This document shows, piece by piece, positions 35,250 to 46,690 of a DNA stretch of 64,000 bases. The notes below the pieces were generated by a model that was not told the DNA's origin, did not search any database, and was given only the letters and a program-made list of their open reading frames with translations. Origin of the DNA: Theodoxus fluviatilis (Eukaryota > Mollusca > Gastropoda > Cycloneritida > Neritidae); assembly GCA_034096865.1 (NCBI GenBank), contig JAWQFJ010016250.1, forward strand, positions 1 through 64,000, read 5' to 3'. Numbering within the stretch: the first letter of the stretch is position 1; every line of letters starts with the position of its first letter. The position numbers were made by a program, and so were the translations under genes.

Positions 35250-35865
35250 ATCTTCTTTACTGCGATAGAGATGTCATTTTGGTATGTGTTTACTTGCTTC
35301 CTTTGAATTCTCCTTACTATTTGGCGGCTAATGTGACTAGCGGTATTGAAGAGTTAGAAAATTGTTTGCTTCAAGTAAATTCTGATTGTTTGGTGACGGT
35401 ATGCGGAGATTTCAATGCTCGCGCAGGAAATCTAAATAATGGTAACTGTTCTGAATATACTGATGTACGATTTGATACTCCGTACGAGTTTCGAAATTCT
35501 CTAGATGGTGTGATTAATGATTGTGATTCTGCGCTCATGTCAGTTTGCCTCGGTTTTGATTTGTACATTATTAATGGTTGTATTGACGGTGATAAGAAAG
35601 GAAACTACACGTACATTTCATCTACAGGAAATAGTGTCATCGATTACTTTTTGGTGTCATGTGATTGGTGGAATACTGTTCATGAAGGAGAACGTAATGA
35701 CTTCCCACCTTTGTTTGGAATTGTGTATTGAAGGTCGCCCTACCATTCTAGAGGATGTTCCCCAGAGCTTCAATGTAAAAAAAGTACATATGGGAACCAG
35801 ATCGTGAGAGACAATGTTGTGAGGCCTTGACGAGGTGTGTGGAACAATCTGATCTGATTGAATTG
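35250..35865 (+). pseudogene. LINE endonuclease fragment (LINE A, left part)
   Basis: An open frame to about 35731 encodes VCVYLLPLNSPYY, VCGDFNARAGN (35398-35430), NGCIDGDKKGNYTYISSTG, and SVIDYFLVSCDW, the C-terminal half of a LINE endonuclease. After frame changes it continues CIEGRPTILEDVPQSFNV and WEPDRERQCCEALTRCVEQS. The sense of this protein resumes at 37276 after another LINE. It is the host part of a nested insertion. Confidence 0.8.
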
Positions 35866-37275
35866 GTTGGTTCCGTCAGGTCTCATCCTGAAGAAGGACG
35901 AATCGGCGTACAGAAATGCCGTGGAGGAACTGGTGAAGTGGTGCGACGACAACTTCCTGGAGCTAAACGTGACCAAGACCAAGGAGCTCATCATAGACTT
36001 TCGACGAGACAACAAGACCACGGTCGATCCCATCGTCATCAAGGGCGAACCAGTCGAGATGGTTGATACATACAAATACCTGGGCACCATCATCGATAAC
36101 CAGCTCGATTGGTCACCGAACGTGGACGCCGTGTGCAAGCGGGCGAACCAGAGGCTTTTCTTCTTGAGAAAGCTGCGGCAGTTTCGCGTCAACTCTGAGA
36201 TTCTCCACCTCTTCTACCAGGCGACGATTGAGAGCGTCGTCTCCTTCAACCAGCTGTGTTACCACAGCAGTGTGAGGAAGGGCGACATGGAGAGGCTGGA
36301 GAAGGTCGTGGATGAAGCCGGCGCCATCACTGGCTCCGACCTCCAGCCTCTCAGTGATCGCTACCCCAGTGTGGCCCTGAGGAAGATGGGCAAGATTCGA
36401 TCTGACGACCGCCACCCTCTGCACCAGGCATTCGCGTCATGCAAACCCACTCGTGAATCCTCACGTCGCCTGAGGTGCTGGCCTGCCAGAACAAACCGCA
36501 TGAGGGATTCGTTCCTCCCGACAGCCATCCGTCTCTTCAACGAGTCCCGGTGAATGGGTAGTATGCATGAAGATTGTTGTGAGACTTGACGTGAATGTGG
36601 GACCAGGAGTGACGCGAACTGTGACTGAAGAGTGGGTGATGTGAACTGTGACTGTGAGGATGAGTGATGAGAGTTGTGACTATGTGACCAGGATTGATGT
36701 GACATATGACGGAGAGATTGGAGTAAAGTGAACTGGGACTACGAGGACTTGTAGTGCTGTGAACTGTGACAGAAAGGACTATGAATGGTGTGAACTATGT
36801 CTGTAACAACAAGGAGTAACATGTGAGAGTGTGTGTGTGTGTGTGGGGGGGGGGGGGGGTGCATGCGTTATGCGTTGATGATCGTGTATGTGTTATGTGT
36901 GCTGTGCGAGTGTGGTTGTTGATGTGCATGCAGGATGATGAACATGATGGGGGGGGGGGGGGGTGTTCTTGTACATGTGTTATGGATGAAGATCGGGTAT
37001 GTGTTGTTGCGTGACGATGATTGTTTGATGTGCATGCTTGTGTCTTTGTTCCTTCTGTGATTACTTGTTTTGGTGTAAAATGTTTCTCTATTAAATTGAA
37101 TTGCCTCTGATGGACTCCTTAACTTGAACGATATGATTGAGTTAATTAATGTTGAACTGTTTTTGTTTTTGTATGTATGTATTATGTTTTTGCCACCGAC
37201 AAAACGAATTTCCTTGTGATCAATGAGGACAATAAAGTATCTTGTATCTTGTATCTTGTATCTTGTATCTTGTAT
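35866..37275 (+). mobile_element. LINE B fragment inserted into LINE A, with GTATCTT heptamer tail
   Basis: The open frame 35858-36553 encodes a reverse transcriptase thumb: LILKKDESAYR, DNFLELNVTKTKELIIDFR, YKYLGTIIDNQLDW, QRLFFLRKLRQFRV, FYQATIESVVSFN, and an arginine-rich C-terminus (DSFLPTAIRLFNESR). A ~700-bp 3' UTR ends AATAAA followed by five GTATCTT heptamers (37237-37275). It contains degenerate GTGAACTGTGACT repeats (36560-36800) and two poly(G) runs (36844-36859, 36949-36962). The palm and catalytic box are missing, so it is 5'-truncated. The same family occurs on the minus strand at 45.1 kb. Confidence 0.85.
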
Positions 37276-37478
37276 TGACATAGATACAGCAGTAGATGAA
37301 TTTTGCGGGTTGTTTACTCCGGGCGGCCGAACCAATGGAGAGATTTTAGGTATGGGAAAACATATCAGAGGCAGCCATGGTTTGACAATGACTGTGTTGT
37401 GGCTAAACAAAATGTGCGATTTCTCTATCGTCATTACATTCGCACGAATGCTTTTGTACATAAGCAGCTGTATATGGG
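37276..37478 (+). pseudogene. LINE A, right part (linker after endonuclease)
   Basis: It encodes IDTAVDEFCGLFTPGGRTN, then after a frame change YGKTYQRQPWFDNDCVVAK and FLYRHYIRTNAFVHKQLYMG. The PWF-D-C-AK pattern normally lies between endonuclease and reverse transcriptase, so it continues LINE A beyond the LINE B insertion. It is cut at the right by an ATGG-tailed element. Confidence 0.75.
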
Positions 37479-37965
37479 GATGGATGGATGGATGGATGGA
37501 TGGATGGAGTTTAAGGGCCTATTAGCCTTGTAGGCTATATTAAGCCAACACGTTAAGAAGCATCCATCTTTAACAAAGAATTAAAACTCTTCACGACAGT
37601 TAGGTCTCATATAGTTCATCTAATAAGTGACATGAAATCAATTAAATCGAGTCCCACTGCCCACCAGCCAGCAAAGGCTGTGTAGAGCCCCCAAACACGA
37701 GGACGCATAAAGGGCGATGAGGTAAAATTTCACATCTCAATTTCCCTCGTCACTGACAGCACTAAAGCCCAATGGCTCATCAGCCGTGAAGACCATTCAC
37801 GTCCACAACATACTTTCACTGAATAAAAATATGCAATTAAAAGATTACCTCAGAAGAAGTAAGTGGAGAAATATCGAAAACAAGATATAGTACAACTCAC
37901 AAATGAGAATAATACTCATAATATCTCAGAAACTTTATCACTGCTAGAGGATCTTTAAAAATGTC
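37477..37965 (-). mobile_element. ATCC-tailed element, copy 1 (right end degenerate)
   Basis: It begins with ATGG tetramers and GAGTTTAAGGGCCTATTAGC, then ~450 bp that match 38924-39400 in order. Shared words include GTGACATGAAATC, AATCGAGTCYCACTGCCCA, CGCATAAAGGGCGATR, GGAGAAATATCGAAAACAA. No protein is encoded. The strand is given as the one on which ATCC would be the 3' tail. Confidence 0.85.
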
Positions 37966-38011
37966 AGACAGACTGCTCGACCCACTCTGTAGATGAGCAA
38001 ATCGAGAGCAC

Positions 38012-38036
38012 TCTTCTTCTTCTTCTTCTTCTTTCT
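38012..38036. repeat. (TTC)n microsatellite
   Basis: Eight TTC triplets. Confidence 0.9.
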
Positions 38037-38074
38037 TCAGTCTGCCGCCTTCAACAATGTGAAGATTAAGCAGA

Positions 38075-38446
38075 CACCCGGTTTTTACTCCTGGGTGGGG
38101 AGTTGTGCGTGCTGGGTATATTTTTTCTGTGGCCGGCACTCACCCGTCAAGGACATGAGCGTCAGGATCTTTATAGTGCGCGATTGATGTTGTGCATGCG
38201 TATCACACACTAGACCTCGGTTTATGAAGGTCCCATCCGAAAGACCTGTAAAGCCCTGAGGAGGGCCGTTTGGTAGCCCTGAAGAGGGCCGTTTGGTACC
38301 CGGTTTCACTCCTGGGTGGGGAGAAGCAATGCGAGTTAAGCATCCTGCTCAAGGATGCAACTCTGGGGACCGCGCAGCTTCGAACGCCGCACCCAATAGC
38401 CGCAAGCGACTGTAGGTCCAGCGCACTAACCACTCGGCCACTCACC
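38075..38446 (-). mobile_element. tRNA-derived SINE with intact A and B boxes
   Basis: The minus strand opens with GTGGCCGAGTGGTTAGTGCG, a tRNA-like head. TGGCCGAGTGG (38430-38440) fits the Pol III A-box consensus at every defined position, and GTTCGAAGC (38377-38385) fits the B box, 44 bp apart. The body contains a tandem ~25-bp repeat (ACCAAACGGCCCTC twice, about 38265-38312) and a segment with GGTCTAGTGTGTGATACGC. CTCCCCACCCAGGAGT occurs at both 38321-38306 and 38103-38088. It interrupts a LINE RNase H frame right after HVLVR. A diverged partner lies at 285-385. The right boundary is approximate. Confidence 0.8.
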
Positions 38447-38925
38447 TCACCAGAACGTGCCGCATGGTAAGCCTGCACTGGCAGGTGCGGCACTCCGGTG
38501 GAGGCTCCGACCGCAAAAAATAGGAGTGGGTCAGAACAGAATGGCCGATCCGGGAACGGCAGAGCACAACTTCCTGTCTTCTCGTGAGCGATGTGGGTGA
38601 GAGTCGCTCACCCCACACAGAAGCTACTTCGTGAAGTTTGTTAAGTGCCCTGCCGTCCCACTCGGCCTGACACAGGTTAGAAATGTATTTATTAATACAG
38701 GGTACCAGGTCGCCCGCCGGGACCCTTCCCGGAGACACGGGAAGGGAGAGAGCAGACTTGGCAGCCTGATCTGCTGTCTCGTTCCCCGGGATGCCGATAT
38801 GGTTAGGGACCCAGCAGAAAGCGACCTCAGTACCCCCACACTGTAGTCGACACAGATGAACACAAATACCAAACAGATAAAGATGGGAAATCTCCCTACC
38901 CTGCAGAGCCTGTAAGGCCGATAGC
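38442..38925 (-). pseudogene. LINE RNase H domain fragment
   Basis: On the minus strand one continuous sense runs SALQALQGREISHLYLFG, LCRLQCGGTEVAFCWVPNHI, GIPGNETADQAAKSAL, AGDLVPCINKYISNLCQAEW, VVLCRSRIGHSVLTHSYFL, and CRTCQCRLTMRHVLV. W-P-H-GI-GNE-AD-AAK is the C-terminal part of a LINE RNase H (it removes the RNA strand during reverse transcription). The terminal C-x2-C...H is its zinc knuckle. The polymerase is absent upstream because an ATGG-tailed element abuts at 38925. The 3' end is cut by the SINE at 38446. The frame is intact within these limits. Confidence 0.88.
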
Positions 38926-39457
38926 GATGGATGGATGGATGGAGTTTAAGGGCCTATCAGTCTTGTAGGCTATATAAGGCCACAACATTAAGAAACACCC
39001 ATCTTTTACAAGGTATCAACACTTTTCATGACAGTGGAGCCTAATACAATTAACCTAGCCAGTGACATGAAATCCAATAAATCGAGTCTCACTGCCCATC
39101 ATCAAGCAAAGGCTGTGAAAAACCTTCAAACACGATAACGCATAAAGGGCGATAGGGCAAAAATTCATATCTCGATTTCTCTTGTCACCCACAAAACAAT
39201 TGGGGATGGATAGATGAAGCCCAAGGGCTCATAAGCTCTGAAGGCCATTCAAGGCTACGCCGTACTTCCACTGTATAAAAATGTGTAATTAAAAGAATAC
39301 ATCATAAGAGGTAAGCGGAGAAATATCGAAAACAATGAATACATAATACGACTCATATTCGAGAAAAAAACTCAGAATCTATTAAAAAAAATTATCACAG
39401 CAAGAGGAGCCTACAAAGGCTAATAGGCCGTAAAACACAATCCATCCATCCATCCAT
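38924..39457. mobile_element. ~530-bp ATCC-tailed element with inverted terminal motifs, copy 2
   Basis: The left end is (GATG)n-GAGTTTAAGGGCCTATCAG with TCTTGTAGGCT. The right end (39408-39457) is GCCTACAAAGGCTAATAGGC, then CGTAAAACACAATCC and ATCC tetramers. The right end is close to the reverse complement of the left end, so the element has ~40-bp inverted ends that include the microsatellite. The interior matches 37477-37965. It encodes no protein. Confidence 0.85.
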
Positions 39458-41474
39458 CACATCTCCACATCTCCACCTCCACATCTACATCTCCCCATCT
39501 CCACTTCTCCACCTCGCCATCTTCCCATCTCCACCTCCACATCTCCATCTCCACATCTCCATCTCCCCATCTCCACATTTCCATCTTCACATCTCCAAGT
39601 CTCCATCTCTCCATCTCCACCTCTGTACATCTCCCTATCTCCACCTCTCTACATCTCCCCATCTCCACATCTCCACCTGCGCGTCTCCCCATCTCTCCAT
39701 CTCCATCTTCACATCTTCACATCTCCACATCTCCACATCTCCACCTTTGCATCTCCACATCTCCCCATCTCCACCTTCACATCTCCATATCTCCACATCT
39801 CCACATCTCCACCTTCACATCTCCATCTCCCCATCTCCACGTCTCCACCTTTACATCTCCACATTTCCCCATCTCCACCTTCACATCTCCAAATCTCCAC
39901 ATCTGCACCTTCACATCTCCATCTCCACATCTCCACCTTCACATTTCAACATCTCCAACTTCACATCTCCATCTCCCCATCTCCATCTTCACATCTTCAT
40001 CTCCTCATCTCCACCTTCGCATCTCCGTCTCCACATCTCCACCTTCACATCTCAACATCTCCCCATCTCCACTCTCCACCTTCACATCTCCATCTCCACA
40101 TATCCACATCTCCATCTTCACATCTGCACATCTCCCCATTTCCACATCTCCACCTTCACATTTCCCTATTTCCATCTCCATCTCTCCATCTTTACCTCTC
40201 TACATCGCAACATCTCCACATCTCCATCTCCCCATCTCCACATCTCCACCTTCACATCTCCCCATCTCCATCTTCACATCTCCACATCTCCCCATCTCCA
40301 CATCTCCATCTCCCCATCTCCACCTCTCTACATTTCTCCATCTCCATCTCCACATCTCCAACTGCGCGTCTCCCCATCTCCCCATCTCCATCTCTCTACA
40401 TCTTCCCATCTTCCCATCTCCACATCTCCACCTCTCTACATCCCCCCATCTCCCCCTGCACGTCTTCCCATCTCCCCATCTCTATCTTTACATCTCCACA
40501 TCTCCATCTCCCCATCTCCATCTCCACATCTTCACATCTCCACCTCTCTACATCTCCACATCTCCACCTCTCTACATCTTCCCATCTCCACCTGCACGTC
40601 TCCCCATCTCCCCATCTCCATCTTCACATCTCCACATCTCCACCTCTCTACATCTCCACATCTTTACATCTCTACATCTCCATCTCCCCATCTCCATCTC
40701 CACATCTTCACATTTCCACCTCTCTACATCTTCCCATCTCCATCTGCACGTCTCCCCATCTCCCCGTCTCCATCTTCACATCTCCACATCTCCACCTCTC
40801 TACATCTCCACATCTTCACATCTCCATCTCCCTATTTCCATCTTCACATCTTCACATCGCCACCTCTCTACATCTCCACCTCTCTACATCTCCACATCTC
40901 CACCTCTCTACATCTTCCCATCTCCACCTGCACGTCTCCCCATCTCCCCATGCATCTCCATCTCCACCTCTCTACATCTCCACATCTCCACACCTCCACC
41001 TCTCTACATCTCCACATCTCCACCTCTATACATCTCCCCATCTCCACTTGCACGTTTCCCAATCTCCCCATCTCCATCTCCACCTCTCTACATCTCCACA
41101 TCTCCACATTTCCACCTCTCTACATCTCCACATCTCCACATCTCCACCTCTCTACATCTCCCCATCTCCACTTGCACGTCTCCCCATCTCTCCATCTCCA
41201 TCTTCACATCTCCACATCTCCATCTCCACATCTCCATCTCCACATCTTCACATCTCCACATCTCCATCTCCACATCTCCATCTCCCCATCTCCATCTCAA
41301 CATCTTCACATCTCCACATCTCCATCTCCACATCTCCATCTCCCCATCTCCATCTCAACATCTTCACATCTTCATATCTCCACATCTCCATTTCCATCTC
41401 CATCTTCACATCTCCGCCTTCACATCTGCACATTTCCACCTTCACATCTCTCCATCTCCACATCTCCATCTCCG
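39458..41474. repeat. CATCTCCAC satellite-like array, left arm
   Basis: Two kilobases of CATCTCCAC/CATCTCCAT/CCCATCTCC units, mostly multiples of 6 and 9 bp, with recurring CTCTCTACATC and CCTGCACGTCTCCC variants. The long His-Leu-His-Ile-Ser-Thr and Trp-Arg-Cys-Gly-Asp frames are produced by the unit and are not genes. Confidence 0.97.
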
Positions 41475-42213
41475 CTGTGTTAAATATTGGCTTCGGATAT
41501 TAAAGGATGGATGACAAGAGATACTCCCAAAAAGATATACCAAATGATGATAGGTACAACTACTACAAATAATTGTTGGGCAATGAAGATTAGAGATATA
41601 CTCTTTGGTTATGAATTCCATGATATATGGAGACAACAGAGGGTCCTTGAAGATAACAACTTCGTAAAAGAATTTAAGCCCAGATTGGTGTGTCGCTACA
41701 ACGAATGTTGGCACTCTACATTACAAAATAGCAAGAGATACTCCTTTTACAAGGTATTCAAGTGCAACCCTAAGTTAGAACAATATCTCTATGACTTGGA
41801 CAAACCTATCTTCAGAGACTTGTACATTCGTTCTCGTCTGGGTATTAGCGAGCTCTACATACACTGATATAGATATAGTGAGCCAGCTACGCTGTAGTGG
41901 CCTAGCTGCAATGAAAGATTCGAGGATGAAATACATTTTTTATTTGTATGTCCAGCTTACGAAGATATACGAATAAGGTACCTGCTTTTTTTGGAGTTAA
42001 CTACGCAAGAAAGTTTGATGATGTGCTTCTCAAATTACGACAGGGAAAGAGTCAGATCTGTGAACACCTACTTACGTCATGCTTTTAAGAGGAGGAGATC
42101 TACACCATGAATTGTGACATCTGTGCCAGTGTTGCTGAGTCCTTGTACTGGGCTGATGGCCTATATAATAAAGTTTTCGTTCTTTCGTTCGTTTGTTCGT
42201 TCGTTCGTTTGTT
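41475..42213 (+). pseudogene. LINE family X C-terminus splitting the CATCTCCAC array
   Basis: The frame 41487-41867 encodes RDILFGYEFHDIWRQQ, RYNECWHSTLQNSKRYSFYK, YLYDLDKPIFRDLYIRSRLG and SELYIH. After frame changes, EDEIHFLFVCPAYEDIRIRY and VNTYLRHAFKRRRSTP end at about 42108. The 3' UTR has TTGTACTGGGCTGATGGCC, AATAAAG and a TTCG/GTTC tail (42178-42213). It is a 5'-truncated insertion that separates two arms of the same satellite. Its tail merges into GTTCATCTCTCC, the start of the right arm. Confidence 0.85.
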
Positions 42214-45080
42214 CATCTCTCCATCGCCACATCTCCACCTTCACATCTACCCATCTCCACATCTCCATCTCCCCATCTCAACATCCCCGTATTCACATCT
42301 CCACATCTCCAGCTCCACATCTACACATCTCCACATCTCCACATATCCACATTCCCATCGCCACATCTCCACATCTCCACATCTACACATCTCCACATCT
42401 CCACCTCCCCATCTCCACCTCTCCACCTCTCCATCTCCACATCTCCACCTCCCCATCTCCACATCTCCACATCTCCACATATCCACATTCCCATCGCCAC
42501 ATCTCTACCTCTCCATCTACACAACTCCATCTACACATCTTCACATTTCCACCTCTCCATCTTCCCATCTCAACATCGCCTTCTCCCCATCTCCATCTCT
42601 CCACTTCCCAATCTCCACATCTCCACATCTTCATCTCCCCATCTCTACATCTCCACCTTCGCATCTCTCAATCTCAACATATCCATCTCCTCATCTCAAC
42701 ATCTCCACCTTTACATCTCCACCTGCATATCTCCACATCTACATCTCCACATCTCCACCTCCACATCTCCACATCTCCACCTTTATATCTCCATCTCGAC
42801 TTCTGCACCTTTACATCTCCCTATCTCCACCTACCCATCTCCTTATCTCATCTCCACCTACCCATCTCCTTATCTCCACCTCCCTACCTTCACATCTCCA
42901 CCTCCCTATCTCCACCTCCTCATCTCCACATCTCCAGCTCCATATCTCCACCTCCCTATATCCACAGTTCCAATTCTCCACCTCGCCATCTCCACAACTC
43001 CACCTCCCCATCTCCACATCTCCACCTCCCCATCTCCTTATCTCCACCACCCCATCTCCACATTTCCACCTCCCCATCTCCACATCTCCACCTCCCCATC
43101 TCCACCTCCCCTACTCCCCATCTCCACCTCCCCATCTCCTTATCTCCACCACCCCATCTCCCCATCTCCACCTCCCCATCTCCACCTCCCCATTTCCACA
43201 TCTCCACCCCACTTCTTCACATCTCCACCTCCCCATCTCCACCTCTTCATCTCCATATCTCCCCATCTCTACATCTTCACATTTCCACATCTCCTCTTCC
43301 CCATTTCCCCATCTCCACCTCCACATCTCCACCTCCCCATTTCCACATCTCCACGTCTGACAATCTCTACCTCCACATCTCCCCATCTCCATCTCCACAT
43401 CTCCACCTCCCCATCTCCATCTCCCCATCTCCACCTCCCCATCTCCGCATCTCCACTTTTCCACCTCCCCTACTCCCCATCTCCACCTCCCCATCTCCTT
43501 ATCTCCACCACCCCATCTCCACATCTCCACCTCCCCATCTCCACATCTCCACCTCCCCATTTCCACATCTCCACCCCACTTCTTCACATCTCCACCTCCC
43601 CATCTCCACCTCTTCATCTCCACATCTCCCCATCTCTACATCTTCACATTTCCACATCTCCTCTTCCCCATTTCCCCATCTCCATCTCCACATCTCCACC
43701 TCCACATCTCCATCTCCCCATCTCCCCATTTCCACCTCCCCACCTCTACATGTCCACATCTCCAATTCTCTACCTCCACATCTTCAATTCTCCACATCTC
43801 CACCTTCACATTTATACATCTCCTCCCCCCCCCCCCCCATCTCCACATCTCGACCTCCGCATTTCCCCATCGCCACATCTCCACCTCTATATCTCCCCAT
43901 CTTCACCTTCCCATTTCCACCTCTACATGTCCACCTTCACATCTCCCCATCTCCACCTCCCAATATCTACATCTCAACCTACACATCTCCACATCTGCAC
44001 ATCTTAAACCTCCACCTCTCCACATCTGCACCTCTCCACCTCCACCTCTCCATATCTCTCCATCTCCACATCTCCATCTCCACATATCCGCCTCCCCATC
44101 TCCACATCTTCATCTCCACATCTCCACATTTCCACCTTCACATCTTCCCATTTCCATCTCCACATTTCCACATCTCCACCTCCCCATCTCCGCATCTTCA
44201 CAATTCCAATTCTCTACCTCCAAATCTCCACATCCTCACCTCCCCATTTCCTCATCTCCACCTCCACATCTCACCATCTCTCTACTCCGAATCTCCACCT
44301 CCGCATCTCCACATCTCCATCTCCACATATCCCCATTTCCACATCTCCACATCTCGATATCACCATCACATTTCCACCTTCACATCTCCACTTCCCCATC
44401 TTCACATTTTCACCTTCACATCTCCATTTCCCCATCTTCACATTTCCACCTTCACATCTCCACCTTCCAATCTTTACATCTCCACATCTCCACCTCCCCA
44501 CCTCCACATCTCCACATCTCCACCTCCCCATCTCCACATCTCCACCTCCACATCTCCACCTCCCCATCTCCACATCTCAACCTCCCCATCTCCACCTCCA
44601 CATCTCCACATCTCCACCTCCCCATCTCCACATCTCCACCTCCACATCTCCACCTCCATATCTCCACCTCCCCATCTCCACATCTCCACCTCCACATCTC
44701 CACCTCCACATTTCCACCTCCCCATCTCCACCTCCACATCTCCGCCTCCCCATCTCCACCTCCCTATCTCCACCTCCACATCTCCACCTCTCCATCTCCA
44801 CATCTTCACGTCTCACAATCTCTACCTCCACATCTCCCCATCTCCATCTCCACATCTCCACCTCCACATCTCCATCTCCCCATCTCCCCATTTCCACCTC
44901 CCCACCTCTACATGTCCACATCTCCAATTCTCCACCTTCACATCTCCAATTCTCCACATGTCCACCTTCACATCTTCCCATCTTCACCTCTACGTCTCCA
45001 CATATTCACTTCCACATATTTAAATCTCCATTTCCACATTTTCATTTCCCCATCTCAACATCCCTACATCTCCACTTCCC
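42213..45080. repeat. CATCTCCAC satellite-like array, right arm
   Basis: About 2.87 kb in the same orientation as the left arm but richer in CCACCTCCCCATCT units. Long-range copies are visible: CCCCACTTCTTCACATCTCC at 43207 and 43573 (offset 366), and CACCTCTACATGTCCACATC at 43741 and 44903 (offset 1162). The 969-residue frame is an artefact. The end near 45080 passes into unique DNA. Confidence 0.97.
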
Positions 45081-45118
45081 TGTCTTTTACTGACAAGTTC
45101 CCGATGATACAAGTAATG

Positions 45119-46210
45119 CATTAAGTGAGGGTGGATTGTATCATAGACTGATAGAAAAGTTCGAAAATGGTTTTGTCCACTTGACACTGCTTAAGTTTCC
45201 TGAGGAAATACAGTCTCTGCGTTACTTTCTTTTGGATTGCCTGTGTGTTCTCTGTCCACTTGAGACTGTTGTCAAGTGTAACCCCCAGATACCTGTAGGA
45301 TGTCATTGCTTCGATCTTTTCTCCCTTGATGACAGGAGGGACTGGGGTCATAGAGTTTTTCCTGAAGTCAATCCGCATCTCTTTTATCATTTTGGGGTTG
45401 AGGTAGAGAAAGTTTTCGTCGCACCTGGAAACGAGGTCGTTGACTTCCTGGATGACTGCGGAGTTGTCGTCCTTGGTGATGAGGCCTGTGAGAGCTTTGT
45501 CATGAGCATACTTGAGTAGTGTGTCACAGCTACCCGATGAAATGGGCTTGCAGTCTGATGTGTAGAGACTGAAAAGGGCTGGAAAGACGGCACAGCCCTG
45601 AGGTGTTCCGCTGTTGGTGGTGACAATCGAAGAAAGATGACTACCGAAACGGACACTCAGAGTTCTGTTGGTGAAAAAGCTGCGGATCCACCGGATCACA
45701 TAGGTGTTGGTTTTCGTGTTTCTGAGCTTTTCTATCATCTTGTGCGGCTGGATGGTGGTGAAGGCACTTGAGAAGTCCACGAACAGGTTTTGGACTGATG
45801 TTCCGGGTGAGTCGAGATGTGACAAAACCTGATGGTGTAGGAGGAGGACGGCATCTTCGGTGCCTCTGCTGCCTGCATGCCAATTGGTCGGGATCCTTAT
45901 ACTGGACCGTATCACGGAGGAGGTGTTGAAGAATATTCTGTTCAAATACCTTCATGATGAGGGATGTTAGCGCTGCAGATCTGGGCACCGGTGTGATGAC
46001 AGGTTTCTTCCACATCATGGGATGGCAGATGTGTCCAGCAATCGTTAAAATATGCTCACGAAGATAGGATCAAGTTGATCGCAACACTCCCGTAGTAATC
46101 TTCCCTGCATGTTGTCAATACCGCTGGCCTTTTGTGACTTGACTCTCTTGAAATACTTCCTGACGACAGTGGGTGTGATTTCTGGACAATGGCGTTCATT
46201 TTCTAGGAGA
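45119..46210 (-). pseudogene. LINE reverse transcriptase fragment (LINE B family) with YAHD active site
   Basis: Minus strand 5' to 3': FKRVKSQKASGIDNMQGRLL (about 46150-46090), KPVITPVPRSAALTSLIMKVFEQ (46006-45938), after a frame change DAVLLLHHQVLSHLD (45861-45817), VDFSSAFTTIQPHKMIEKL, SGTPQGCAVFPALFSLYTSD, YAHDKALTGLI (45510-45478), FLYLNPKMIKEMRIDFR, YRYLGVTLDNSLKW, QRLYFLRKLKQCQV. The catalytic box reads YAHD where YADD is expected (His codon at 45502-45504). It shares the IDFR/YRYLG/LYFLRKL thumb with LINE B at 35.9 kb. It is truncated at both ends and inactive. Confidence 0.88.
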
Positions 46211-46217
46211 TAAAGTT

Positions 46218-46275
46218 CAAGGTGTGGTTTTTTTATAGCGACTTACACCCTTTGTCTGGGTCTCAAACCGCTTAC
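46218..46275 (+). repeat. Dispersed repeat family E, copy 2
   Basis: TTTTTTTATAGCGACTTACA, CCC, CTGGGTCTCAAACCGCTTAC. Matches 10879-10935. Confidence 0.65.
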
Positions 46276-46582
46276 ACTTTACCCCCTGATCACTGGGCAT
46301 CTTCATCAATCCTCACTGGTACCTCACAACAAACATAGTGACAGACATTTAAGACGCGCACAGTCAGATACCAGCACCAACTCCGCTCCCTGGGGAGTAT
46401 TCCAACCCGATGCTGGCGCTTGGCCGCATACAAGGGTTAATCGCACAACGTTTTTGCCGAGAGAGAGAGTTCAAGCTGTATTTCCGAGGAGAGGTCGGTG
46501 CTGACAAACCGGGCATAGAACTTGTTAAGATGCTCAGAGAATTTCTCTTCGTTTTCTATATGAAGTGACTATCTTTGTAAAG

Positions 46583-46598
46583 CAATGTTTGTTCGTTT

Positions 46599-46671
<73 letters not shown>
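46583..46671. repeat. GTTTGTTC tail followed by (CT)n
   Basis: GTTTGTTCGTTTGTTC (a TTCG-type tail, as at 4.7 and 42.2 kb) leads directly into pure CT repeats (46602-46671). The element body upstream is not recognisable. Confidence 0.85.
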
Positions 46672-46672
<1 letters not shown>

Positions 46673-46690
46673 AGAGAGATTAATATTCAC

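Noticed and set aside
39747..45023. Frames of 578, 969 and 604 residues rich in His-Leu-His-Ile-Ser-Thr
   Set aside because: A 9-bp unit without stops keeps all frames open. The residues simply repeat the unit, so these are not proteins.
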